Positions 18,009 through 25,522 of a stretch of DNA of 40,646 nucleotides are shown in pieces. The stretch covers positions 1 to 40,646 of the forward strand of contig JANQMU010000069.1 in NCBI GenBank assembly GCA_028279875.1, in the 5' to 3' direction. Numbering within the stretch: position 1 is the stretch's first letter; the number at the start of each line of letters is the position of its first letter. Origin of the DNA: Rhizobiaceae bacterium (GTDB taxonomy: Bacteria > Pseudomonadota > Alphaproteobacteria > Rhizobiales > Rhizobiaceae). The translations under genes and the position numbers were made by a program. The notes under the pieces were generated by a model that was not told where the DNA came from, searched no databases, and saw only the letters and a list, made by a program, of their open reading frames with translations.

Positions 18009-18043
18009 TGTATTGCGATATGATACATATGCACCGTATTGCG
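18009..18043. promoter_or_regulatory. Candidate IclR operator cluster between cyclase operon and IclR gene
   Basis: The divergent gap holds overlapping symmetric elements. TGTAT and ATACA are nine bases apart (18009-18027), ATATG-ATA-CATAT is a perfect palindrome (18018-18030), and ATAC and GTAT are nine bases apart (18023-18039). The octamer GTATTGCG is also directly repeated at 18010 and 18036. The symmetry and position fit binding by the divergently encoded IclR regulator. Which element is used cannot be decided. Confidence 0.5.
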
Positions 18044-18147
18044 GTCAACTTAAAATGATGCAAGACTATGGGCATGGTGATAGAAGAGGATCACCAAGCG
18101 AATCCGTTTCCCTGAACAGCGCGTCCGGAAAGGTCCAGACCTCAAGC

Positions 18148-18909
18148 ATGAATATTGAAGTTGTTGAAAAATCGCAATCAAATCAAGGCGTTCAGGTTAT
18201 ATCGAGAGCCGCTGACATCCTTCGATCACTGAAGGATGAGCATAAAGGGTTGAGCCTGGGGCAGATCGCTGACCGGGTCGGCCTGCCCCGCTCTACGGTA
18301 CAGCGAATTGTCAATGCTCTTCAGGCAGAGCGGTTCGTCATGGCCTCATCCGCGGAAGGCGGGTTCCGCCTCGGGCCGGAAATTCAGTCCCTCGCCGAGG
18401 CCGGCCGGATCAACATCGTGGAAATGATCCGGCCCCTTCTGTCGGCGCTTGCAAAGGAAACCGGTGAGACGGTGGATCTGGCGGTCTACCGGCAGGACCA
18501 TATGGTGTTTGTCGACCAGGTGGTCGGCAGCCACCGCCTGCGCACCGTTTCGGCCGTCGGCGAAGCCTTTCCGCTTTCGACCACAGCCAATGGCAAGGCC
18601 GCGCTGGCAATGCTCGGCGACGAGGCCTGCGCCGCGCTCATTGCACGCGAACTCAAGGACGCGCCCGCCCCGAAGCGTCCGCTGTCGGATATCATCCGTG
18701 AGATCGAGCGGGTCCGCGCCAACCGGCTGGCGCTCGACATCAACGAGCACACGGACGGAATCTCGGCCGTCGGCGTCGCCTTCCGCGATCCGAGCGGCCT
18801 GATTTACGCCATTTCGATTCCCGTGCCGTCGCACCGGTTTGAAAGCAAAGAGGATCGGCTGTCGAAAGCGCTGCTGCAAACGCTGGATCAGGTCACCGAC
18901 GCGCTTTGA
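18148..18909 (+). CDS. IclR family transcriptional regulator of the cyclase/ABC operon
   Basis: About 253 residues. The winged helix covers roughly residues 12-72 (GLSLGQIADRVGLPRSTVQRI and a wing). The effector domain includes TVDLAVYRQDHMVFVDQVVGSHRLR (read in parts), FPLSTTANGKAALAML and NEHTDGISAVGVAFRD. ATG at 18148 is chosen because it gives a normal family N-terminus. Earlier in-frame starts at 18055 or 17980 would overlap the operator region or the divergent gene. No strong ribosome site is seen for any of them. It is divergent from the operon it most likely controls. Confidence 0.87.
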   Translation: MNIEVVEKSQSNQGVQVISRAADILRSLKDEHKGLSLGQIADRVGLPRSTVQRIVNALQAERFVMASSAEGGFRLGPEIQSLAEAGRINIVEMIRPLLSALAKETGETVDLAVYRQDHMVFVDQVVGSHRLRTVSAVGEAFPLSTTANGKAALAMLGDEACAALIARELKDAPAPKRPLSDIIREIERVRANRLALDINEHTDGISAVGVAFRDPSGLIYAISIPVPSHRFESKEDRLSKALLQTLDQVTDAL

Positions 18910-18928
18910 CCGTCTGCCATGAGCGGCT

Positions 18929-18949
18929 CCGCGATGCGCGGTCTTTATT
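18929..18949 (+). terminator. Weak hairpin after the IclR gene
   Basis: CCGCG-ATG-CGCGG is a five-base-pair GC stem with a three-base loop, followed by TCTTTATT. It lies between the IclR gene and the amidohydrolase gene and could partly terminate transcription. The stem is short, so confidence is low. Confidence 0.3.
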
Positions 18950-18961
18950 CCCGATGCCGCC

Positions 18962-19882
18962 ATGCCATATATGGCAGTCATGTCGCTCCCTATCGTCCAC
19001 CATCCCCGCTACAACGCGGTTTTTGTAAAAAACGGCCGCTTTCCAGCCGGCAAGTTCAGGCGGATTGCGGAGATCCTGTCCGACGAAGGCCTCGCCGGGC
19101 CCGTCGGATTTCAGGTTCCGCAGCCGGTCGGCCCGGACCACATCAGCCAGGCACATGATCCAGCCTACGTGAATCAGGTTGTATCCGGCACGGTGCCGCC
19201 GCCGATCGAAAAGGAAATCGGATTTGCCGTCGGCGAACCGGTGGCCTTTCGGGCCCGCTGCGCATCCGGCGGCACGTTGCTTGCCGCCCGGCTGGCTCTT
19301 CAAACCGGCATTGCCTGCAATACGGCCGGTGGCGGCCACCATGCAAGGCGACGTCATGGCGCCGGGTTTTGCATCTTCAACGATGTCGGCATTGCCGCGC
19401 ATGTCCTCAAGGCCGCCGGCGAGATCGAGCGGGCGCTGGTGATCGATTGCGATGTTCATCAGGGCGATGGCACGGCAGACGTGTTCGAAGATGATCGCAC
19501 GGTGTTCACCTATTCCATCCATGCGGAGAAGAACTATCCGGTGCGCAAGGTTGCCTCCGATCTGGATGTCGCGTTGCCGGACGCAACGGGCGACGCCGCC
19601 TATCTGGCGGCGCTGCGCGAAACCCTGCCCGGCCTGATCGACCGCCACCGGCCCGATATCGTTTTCTTCAATGCCGGGGTCGACCCCCATGTCGACGACA
19701 ATCTGGGCCGGCTGGCCCTGAGCAACGCCGGGCTTCGTGAACGGGACCGGTTCGTCATCGGAACGGCCCGCGACAAAGGCGTCCCGGTCGCCTGTGTTCT
19801 CGGCGGTGGCTATTCGAAGGATATCGAAGCGTTGGCCCAGCGCCATGCGGGCCTTTACCGGGTCGCTGCCGAATTCGTCTGA
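18962..19882 (+). CDS. Histone-deacetylase-fold amidohydrolase
   Basis: A 306-residue protein with the complete arginase/deacetylase active site: the His pair in TAGGGHHARRRHGAGFC (residues 126-127), zinc ligands D164 and H166 in DCDVHQGDG, D241 in FNAGVDPH, and the catalytic tyrosine Y284 in LGGGYS. Bacterial relatives remove acetyl groups from polyamines, acetoin-related proteins or other acyl-amines. It follows the IclR gene by 52 bases on the same strand. ATG at 18980 is an alternative start. Hydrolysis of an amide linked to the pathway in the divergent operon is plausible but unproven. Confidence 0.88.
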   Translation: MPYMAVMSLPIVHHPRYNAVFVKNGRFPAGKFRRIAEILSDEGLAGPVGFQVPQPVGPDHISQAHDPAYVNQVVSGTVPPPIEKEIGFAVGEPVAFRARCASGGTLLAARLALQTGIACNTAGGGHHARRRHGAGFCIFNDVGIAAHVLKAAGEIERALVIDCDVHQGDGTADVFEDDRTVFTYSIHAEKNYPVRKVASDLDVALPDATGDAAYLAALRETLPGLIDRHRPDIVFFNAGVDPHVDDNLGRLALSNAGLRERDRFVIGTARDKGVPVACVLGGGYSKDIEALAQRHAGLYRVAAEFV

Positions 19883-19929
19883 CACCGCCGACCCGTGTCA
19901 ACGGTCGCAACGCGTCCCGCTGGCGTGTT

Positions 19930-20409
19930 TCAGAACAGCCGGTCATCCCACCAGATCGGTGTTTGAAGGCCGGTTGCGATTCTCGCGAAATCTTCGTGGC
20001 CGGTGTTGAAAATGATGTTGCGTTCCATGCGGGCCACAACCGACGGAACCAGAAGGATCGCCGAACGCTGCTCGGCGTACCAACTCCGCCCGAAGGTCCT
20101 GGCTGCCTCTCCGCCGGACGCCGCCCAGCCCTCGATCAGATCGGGATTGGCCACCTCATAGGCGGTCCCGGCCGGCACGGTGATTTCGATGAAGTGCTGA
20201 TTGGGCGGCATCTCGCCTTCATAGTGGACAAGCTTTTCGAGCATCGCCGTCGAATAGTGTTCCGAGGCATAGATCACGCCCGAACCCGCTTCGTGCCAGC
20301 GGCCGTATGCCTGGCGCGCCCCGCCATCGTCCCAGATCGGGTATTCGCCGTTCGGATCGCCAATCCGGAATGCAGTCAACGGGGTGTCGAGCCGTCGAAC
20401 CGCGCTCAT
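19930..20409 (-). CDS. RES domain toxin (NAD+-degrading type)
   Basis: A 159-residue RES domain protein. The conserved Arg is in AFRIGD (R15), the Glu is in TAMLEKLVHY (E58), the Ser is in FGRSWYAE (S109), and the C-terminal FNTGHEDFARI matches the NPxHPDF-like motif. Characterised RES toxins deplete NAD+ by phosphorolysis or use it for ADP-ribosylation. The ATG overlaps the antitoxin stop by four bases, the usual order antitoxin then toxin. All recognisable catalytic positions are intact, so it is probably active. Confidence 0.92.
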   Translation of the reverse strand: MSAVRRLDTPLTAFRIGDPNGEYPIWDDGGARQAYGRWHEAGSGVIYASEHYSTAMLEKLVHYEGEMPPNQHFIEITVPAGTAYEVANPDLIEGWAASGGEAARTFGRSWYAEQRSAILLVPSVVARMERNIIFNTGHEDFARIATGLQTPIWWDDRLF

Positions 20410-20873
20410 ACAGAGAAGCCGGAATCGGCGCGACGCAGCAGATTGATCACCGCCTCGGCCCCGGCAGAACTCGATTGCGCCATCTGTAAAGGCGTTCGGC
20501 CGCCGAGGAGTTGATGCGGGCGGTTCAGGAACCGCGAAATCGCTTCGCCGTCGCCATGATAGGTCCGGCTCACCGCATCGACCACCCGACTGACCTCATA
20601 GAGCCGTTCGCTCATCTCACGCGACAGCGCCTTGCGGTTTTTCTTGGCTCGCCGCAATGTCGCTTCCGGGATCACCGGGCCGACAACGCTCGCACGCCCC
20701 AGTATCTCGCTCAACGCATCGGCCGACGCAGCCCGCAGCCCCTTGGCCACCTGGTCGGCAAGCCTGATGTCATCCATCGGCACGGCATTGTTCAGGCCAA
20801 GCAGCCGACCGACGCGGCCCGATTCCGTTCCCGGCAACATTTCCGGATTTGTGTAAGCTTCAAGAGCGGCCAT
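20406..20873 (-). CDS. Xre/MbcA/ParS-type antitoxin of the RES toxin
   Basis: A 155-residue protein. Residues 34-76 resemble an Xre-like helix-turn-helix (LADQVAKGLRAASADALSEI followed by IPEATLRRAKK). Residues 88-150 are the MbcA/ParS toxin-binding domain (DUF2384), with FLNRPHQLLGGRTPLQMA as its core. The C-terminal tail normally plugs the NAD+ pocket of the partner RES toxin. AGGA lies six bases before the ATG. Autoregulation is likely, because two perfect palindromes overlap the promoter. Confidence 0.92.
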   Translation of the reverse strand: MAALEAYTNPEMLPGTESGRVGRLLGLNNAVPMDDIRLADQVAKGLRAASADALSEILGRASVVGPVIPEATLRRAKKNRKALSREMSERLYEVSRVVDAVSRTYHGDGEAISRFLNRPHQLLGGRTPLQMAQSSSAGAEAVINLLRRADSGFSV

Positions 20874-20891
20874 GATCTGTCCTGTGGCCTA

Positions 20892-20935
20892 GCGTCATTT
20901 GACGCAAATATCGTCGTCACATGACGAAATATCAA
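20892..20935 (-). promoter_or_regulatory. Toxin-antitoxin promoter with two perfect palindromic operators
   Basis: Reading the minus strand, a -35 TTGATA (20930-20935) and a -10 GATATT (20907-20912) are separated by 17 bases. The palindrome TCGTCA-CA-TGACGA (20914-20927) fills the spacer. The palindrome GCGTCA-TT-TGACGC (20892-20905) lies directly after the -10, over the probable start of transcription. Their centres are 22 bp apart, about two helical turns, so two antitoxin dimers could bind the same DNA face and block RNA polymerase. Confidence 0.72.
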
Positions 20936-20967
20936 TAGGAGCGATGCATTACAATCGCGAACGTGCT

Positions 20968-21918
20968 TCAGGCTGTGGTCCGCAGCGCGCGGGGCGTCAG
21001 GCCGAACTCGGTGGAGAAGGCGCGGGTCATGGCGCTTGGGTCGGCATAGCCGCAGCGCACGGTTATCTCCGCGACGGGCAGATTCGTTTCCTCGACCAGT
21101 TTGCGCGCGGCAAGCAGCCGCAGCCGACGATAGACTGTGCGGGGTGTTGCGCCGACGTCACGCCGAAAGGCCTGCTCGAGGCGGCGCTGGGTCTGGCCGA
21201 GACGCCGTGCCAGTACGGCGAGGGACAAAGGTTCTTCAAGATTTTCCCGCATCATGCCGATGGCACGCTGTACCATCGCGCTCCGCGGGACCGGCGCACG
21301 GTCCGGCATCCGTGCGACCGTGCCGCCATGCATGAACATGAAGCTGACTTCCAGCCGCAAGGCTTCCCCGTGGTGCCTGGCGATCAACCCGCCGATCAGG
21401 TCGAAGGCCGCCGAGGCGCCGCCACAGGTGATGCGGTCGCCGTCGATCACGAACCGCTCGCGAACCGCTTCGATGTCCGGGAAGCGCTCGGCAAAAGCGT
21501 CCAGTTCGTGCCAGTGCACCGTTGCCCGCCGACCCGACAGCAGGCCCGCCTCGGCCAGCAGCCAGCCACCCGTGTCCAGGCCCGCCAGTGTCTCATATTG
21601 TGCCGATGCGGCCCGCAGAGCCGCGAGGCATGACGGGGTCGCAAGGTCGCGAAACCCATAGCTTGGCAACACGAACAGCAGATCTCCACGGCAGTCATTG
21701 CGCAGTGCCGCGTCCGGTTCAACCAGCAGGCCGCTGGAGGATGTGACCGATCTTCCGTCCAGCGTCAGATAGCGCCAATTATAAAGCCGCCTCGCCGCCA
21801 GTTCATTGGCGGCCCGCAGCGGCTCCACCGTGTTGGCCAGGCAGTGATTCGAGAAGCGCTCGAACAACAAAATGTCGATCTGGCGGCATTTCGTGGCGTT
21901 TTTGATCCAATCCGGCAT
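20968..21918 (-). CDS. GlxA family (PfpI-AraC) regulator, CdhR-like, of the carnitine operon
   Basis: A 316-residue protein. The N-terminal two thirds is a DJ-1/PfpI-like amidotransferase-fold sensor (IDILLFERFSNHCLANTVEPL, read in parts, and the GLDTGGWLLAEAGLL elbow in which the usual cysteine is absent). The C-terminal 100 residues are two AraC helix-turn-helix units (LAVLARRLGQTQRRLEQAF and VAEITVRCGYADPSAMTRAF). In Pseudomonas the GlxA-type protein CdhR activates carnitine catabolism. This gene is divergent from the carnitine genes, so it is probably an orthologue in function. No clear ribosome site is seen. Confidence 0.87.
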   Translation of the reverse strand: MPDWIKNATKCRQIDILLFERFSNHCLANTVEPLRAANELAARRLYNWRYLTLDGRSVTSSSGLLVEPDAALRNDCRGDLLFVLPSYGFRDLATPSCLAALRAASAQYETLAGLDTGGWLLAEAGLLSGRRATVHWHELDAFAERFPDIEAVRERFVIDGDRITCGGASAAFDLIGGLIARHHGEALRLEVSFMFMHGGTVARMPDRAPVPRSAMVQRAIGMMRENLEEPLSLAVLARRLGQTQRRLEQAFRRDVGATPRTVYRRLRLLAARKLVEETNLPVAEITVRCGYADPSAMTRAFSTEFGLTPRALRTTA

Positions 21919-21943
21919 GATGGCAGACTAATTCTGCATGATA

Positions 21944-21958
21944 CCGCATGGCAAGCGG
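21944..21958. promoter_or_regulatory. Candidate activator site between GlxA regulator and carnitine operon
   Basis: In the 72-base divergent gap CCGC and GCGG flank ATGGCAA (21944-21958), and the pentamer GCATG is repeated at 21936 and 21946. Placement about 33 bases upstream of the BKACE start suits a GlxA-type regulator. The symmetry is short, so this is tentative. Confidence 0.35.
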
Positions 21959-21990
21959 CATAGGCTTATCCCAGCTTAGGAGCCAGGCCG

Positions 21991-22899
21991 ATGCCGTTGG
22001 AAATCAATCAGGAGGTGTTCATCACCTGTGCTGTGACCGGGTCAGGCAGCACCCAGGATCGCAGCCCGCATGTCCCGCGCAGTCCCAAGGCTATTGCTGA
22101 AAGCGCCATTGCCGCAGCGCGCGCCGGCGCCGCCATCGTCCACTGCCATGTGCGCGATCCCGAAAGCGGCGCACCGGCCCGCAAACCGGCGCTCTACCGC
22201 GAGGTGACAGACCGGATTCGCGACGCGGAAATCGATATGGTGCTCAACCTGACAGCCGGCATGGGCGGCGATCTTGTCTTTGGCGATCCGTCTGCGCCGC
22301 TGCCCTTGCAGGCTGGGACCGACATGGCGAGCGCCGAAGAGCGGCTCGAGCACATCGCCGACTGCCGACCGGAAATCTGCACGCTCGATTGCGGCACGAT
22401 GAACTTCGCCGAGGCCGACTATGTGATGACCAACACGCCCGGCATGCTGCGCGCGATGGGCGCCAGGATGACGGAACTCGGCGTCAAGCCGGAGATCGAG
22501 GCCTTCGACACCGGCCATCTGTGGTTCGCCAAACAACTGGTTTCGGAGGGTGTGCTCCGCAGCCCGGCGCTGGTGCAACTTTGCATGGGCGTTCCCTGGG
22601 GCGCTCCGGACGATCTGAACACCTTCATGGCCATGGTCAACAACGTGCCGGAAGACTGGCACTGGTCGGCATTCTCCCTCGGGCGCAACGAACTGCCCTT
22701 CGTTGCCGCCGCTGTCCTTGCCGGCGGCAATGTCCGGGTCGGACTTGAAGACAATCTGTGGCTGGCGAAAGGGCAGCTGGCCACCAATGAAGCCCTGGTG
22801 GAACGCGCGGTCACGATCATCGAGGCCATGGGCGCGCGGGTCGTCGGCCCCGAAGAGGTCCGCGATCGCCTTGGTCTGGTGAAGCAGGCACCGCGATGA
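21991..22899 (+). CDS. Beta-keto acid cleavage enzyme (BKACE, DUF849), probable 3-dehydrocarnitine cleavage
   Basis: A 302-residue TIM-barrel enzyme of the 3-keto-5-aminohexanoate cleavage family. The metal site HCHVRDPESGAP is at about residues 46-57, and the later blocks VLNLTAGMGGD and GGNVRVGLEDNLWL are typical. Family members transfer the acetoacetate part of a beta-keto acid using acetyl-CoA. Beside carnitine dehydrogenase, the expected reaction is 3-dehydrocarnitine plus acetyl-CoA to betainyl-CoA plus acetoacetate. AGGAG lies eight bases before the ATG. Its stop overlaps the next gene by four bases. Confidence 0.9.
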   Translation: MPLEINQEVFITCAVTGSGSTQDRSPHVPRSPKAIAESAIAAARAGAAIVHCHVRDPESGAPARKPALYREVTDRIRDAEIDMVLNLTAGMGGDLVFGDPSAPLPLQAGTDMASAEERLEHIADCRPEICTLDCGTMNFAEADYVMTNTPGMLRAMGARMTELGVKPEIEAFDTGHLWFAKQLVSEGVLRSPALVQLCMGVPWGAPDDLNTFMAMVNNVPEDWHWSAFSLGRNELPFVAAAVLAGGNVRVGLEDNLWLAKGQLATNEALVERAVTIIEAMGARVVGPEEVRDRLGLVKQAPR

Positions 22900-24365
22900 T
22901 CGGGACGGCGGCAATTGTCGGCGGCGGCGTCATCGGCGGCGGATGGGCCGCGCGGTTTTTGCTCAACGGCTGGGATGTCCAGGTGTTCGATCCGGACCCG
23001 GAAGCCGAACGCAAGGTCGCAGACGTCCTGGACAATGCCCGAAACGCCTTGCCGCGGCTTTACGATGCGCCGATGCCGAAGGAAGGCGCCCTCACCTATT
23101 GCAGCACCCTCGCTGAAGCCGTCGACCACGCGCTCTGGGTACAGGAATCGGTGCCTGAGCGGCTCGCCGTGAAGCATGCCGTCTATCGTGACATCCAGCA
23201 GCATGCGCCGGCCGGAACGCTCATCGGATCGTCGACATCGGGATTCAAACCCTCGGACCTTCAAAAAGGTGCCTTGCGGCCCGGGGACATCCTGGTCGCC
23301 CATCCCTTCAATCCCGTCTACCTGCTGCCGCTGGTGGAACTGGTTCCCTCCCCGCTAACCGACGATCTTCGCATCGAACGGGCAAAGGATGTGCTGGACG
23401 GCATCGGCATGATGCCGCTTCACATCCGCAAGGAGATTGATGCCCATATTGCCGACCGGCTGCTGGAATCGGTCTGGCGCGAGGCGCTGTGGCTGGTCAG
23501 GGATGACATCGCGACCACCCGGGAGATCGACGATGCCATCCGCTATGGCTTCGGCCTGCGCTGGGCGCAGATGGGGCTGTTTGAAACCTACCGGATCGCC
23601 GGTGGCGAGGCCGGGATGAAACATTTCATCGGCCAGTTCGGACCCTGCCTCGAATGGCCCTGGAGCCGGTTGACGGATGTGCCGGAACTGGACCAGAGCC
23701 TGACCGACAAGATCGCCCGCCAATCGGATGAGCAGTCGGATGCCTATTCCATTCGGGAGTTGGAACGGCTGCGCGACGACAATCTTGTCGGATTGCTGCG
23801 TGCCCTGAAAGACCGCGACAGCGCCGCCGGGGCGCATCTGAACGCCCATCAGGCCAGTTTTCCGCCGGCTGTCACAGTCGGCGGCGAGGACTCCGAACTG
23901 CTCCGCCTGCATGAGGTTCAGGTCCTGCCGTCATGGATTGACTATAACGGTCACATGACCGAATTCCGCTATCTGCAGGTGTTCGCCGATGCCTCCGACG
24001 CCCTGCTGCGGCTCATCGGGCTCGATCGGGACTATCTTGCCTCTGGTCACAGCTACTACACATCCGAGTCCCACATCATCCACCGCAGCGAAGCCAGGCC
24101 GGCAGAACGGCTTTTCGTCACTACGCAGATCATCGAAGCCGATGAGAAACGGCTGCACGTCTTCCATGTGCTGCGCGCGGCCGGCGACGATCGGATCGTC
24201 GCAACGGCCGAGCAGATGATGCTGCATGTCGACAGCCAATCGGGCAAGGTCCACCCGGCGCGGCAATCCATTCGCGAAAAGCTCGACCCTCTGGCCGACG
24301 CCCATGCCAGGCTGGCGCGTCCGGATGCGGTCGGACGGTTCACCGGTCAAAGGAGGAGCCCATGA
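22896..24365 (+). CDS. lcdH: L-carnitine dehydrogenase fused to a betainyl-CoA thioesterase domain
   Basis: A 489-residue two-domain enzyme. Residues 1-310 form a 3-hydroxyacyl-CoA-dehydrogenase-like unit with NAD motif AAIVGGGVIGGGWAARFLL, VAHPFNPVYLLPLVELVP and a long helical C-part (YGFGLRWAQMGLFETYRIAG, as in carnitine dehydrogenase). Residues about 330-460 form a hot-dog thioesterase: WIDYNGHMTEFRYLQVFADA carries the acidic/HM active-site region. The dehydrogenase makes 3-dehydrocarnitine. The thioesterase would release glycine betaine from the betainyl-CoA made by BKACE. Free-standing dehydrogenases are about 320 residues, so this is a true fusion. Confidence 0.9.
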   Translation: MIGTAAIVGGGVIGGGWAARFLLNGWDVQVFDPDPEAERKVADVLDNARNALPRLYDAPMPKEGALTYCSTLAEAVDHALWVQESVPERLAVKHAVYRDIQQHAPAGTLIGSSTSGFKPSDLQKGALRPGDILVAHPFNPVYLLPLVELVPSPLTDDLRIERAKDVLDGIGMMPLHIRKEIDAHIADRLLESVWREALWLVRDDIATTREIDDAIRYGFGLRWAQMGLFETYRIAGGEAGMKHFIGQFGPCLEWPWSRLTDVPELDQSLTDKIARQSDEQSDAYSIRELERLRDDNLVGLLRALKDRDSAAGAHLNAHQASFPPAVTVGGEDSELLRLHEVQVLPSWIDYNGHMTEFRYLQVFADASDALLRLIGLDRDYLASGHSYYTSESHIIHRSEARPAERLFVTTQIIEADEKRLHVFHVLRAAGDDRIVATAEQMMLHVDSQSGKVHPARQSIREKLDPLADAHARLARPDAVGRFTGQRRSP

Positions 24366-25522
24366 ATTTCGGATTGTCCGACGAGCAGGAGATGATCGTC
24401 TCGACCGTTCGCGCCTTTGTCGAAAACGAGATTTACCCGCATGAAAATGAGGTCGAGCGCGCCGGGACGGTGCCCGAGGCAGTCGCGCGGAACATCAAGC
24501 AAAAGACCATCGATCTGGGTTTCTACGCCTGCAACTTTCCCGAAAGCGTTGGCGGCGCCGGCCTGTCGCATCTGGATTTCGCTTTGGTCGAGCGTGAACT
24601 CGGCCGCGGCAGCATGGCCCTGACGCATTTTTTCGGGCGGCCGCAGAACATCCTGATGGCCTGCCGCGGAAACCAGATCGACCGCTATCTCCATCCGGCG
24701 GTGCGCGGCGAAAAGATGGATGCGCTGGCGATGACCGAGCCCGATGCGGGTTCCGATATTCGCGGCATGAAGTGTTCGGCGGTGAGGGACGGCGCCGACT
24801 GGGTGCTCAACGGCACCAAACATTTCATCTCGGGGGCCGAACATGCCGACTTCGTCATCGCCTTTGCGGCAACCGGCGAAGACCAGACGGACAAGGGCCC
24901 AAAGAAACGCATCACCGCGTTCCTGGTCGACCGCAGCACGCCGGGCTTTTCCATCCGCGACGGCTATCAATCCGTCTCCCACCGCGGCTATCTGAACATG
25001 ATCCTTGATTTCGACAATTGCCGCCTGCCGGCTGAACAGGTGCTCGGCGAAGTCGATGGCGGCTTCGCGGTCATGAACGAATGGCTGTACGCCACAAGGC
25101 TGACCGTCGCGGCCATGGCGGTCGGCCGGGCGCGGCGGGCCTTCGCTCTGGCGCTGAACTACGCCGCCGAGCGCCGCCAGTTCGGCCAGCCAATCGGCCG
25201 GTTTCAGGGTGTGGCGTTTCCGCTGGCCGATATGATCACCGAAATCGACGCGGCAGACTGGCTGACCCTGTCAGCCGCCTGGCGCCTCGATCAGGGTCTG
25301 CCGGCAAACCGGGAGATCGCCAGCGCCAAGGTCTTCGCCACTGAAATGCTGGCCAGGGTGACCGATGCGGCCATCCAGACCTTCGGCGGAATGGGCTTGA
25401 TGAGCGATCTGCCGCTGGAGCGTTTCTGGCGTGACGCTCGCGTCGAGCGCATCTGGGACGGCACATCGGAAATCCAGCGGCACATTATCGGCCGCGATCT
25501 GCTGCGGCCCTTGGGCGCGTAG
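24362..25522 (+). CDS. Acyl-CoA dehydrogenase, probable gamma-butyrobetainyl-CoA dehydrogenase
   Basis: A 386-residue FAD acyl-CoA dehydrogenase. MTEPDAGSDIRGMKCSA and LNGTKHFISGAEHADF are the flavin/substrate motifs, and RRQFGQPIGRFQGV and IQTFGGMGLMSDLPLERFWR are the C-terminal ones. The position of the usual catalytic glutamate (xYEGTS) reads IWDGTSEIQR, with Asp at about 366. Asp is known in some branches of the family but may tune substrate length. In this operon it would oxidise gamma-butyrobetainyl-CoA to crotonobetainyl-CoA. GGAGG lies just before the ATG, which overlaps the previous stop. Confidence 0.9.
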   Translation: MNFGLSDEQEMIVSTVRAFVENEIYPHENEVERAGTVPEAVARNIKQKTIDLGFYACNFPESVGGAGLSHLDFALVERELGRGSMALTHFFGRPQNILMACRGNQIDRYLHPAVRGEKMDALAMTEPDAGSDIRGMKCSAVRDGADWVLNGTKHFISGAEHADFVIAFAATGEDQTDKGPKKRITAFLVDRSTPGFSIRDGYQSVSHRGYLNMILDFDNCRLPAEQVLGEVDGGFAVMNEWLYATRLTVAAMAVGRARRAFALALNYAAERRQFGQPIGRFQGVAFPLADMITEIDAADWLTLSAAWRLDQGLPANREIASAKVFATEMLARVTDAAIQTFGGMGLMSDLPLERFWRDARVERIWDGTSEIQRHIIGRDLLRPLGA

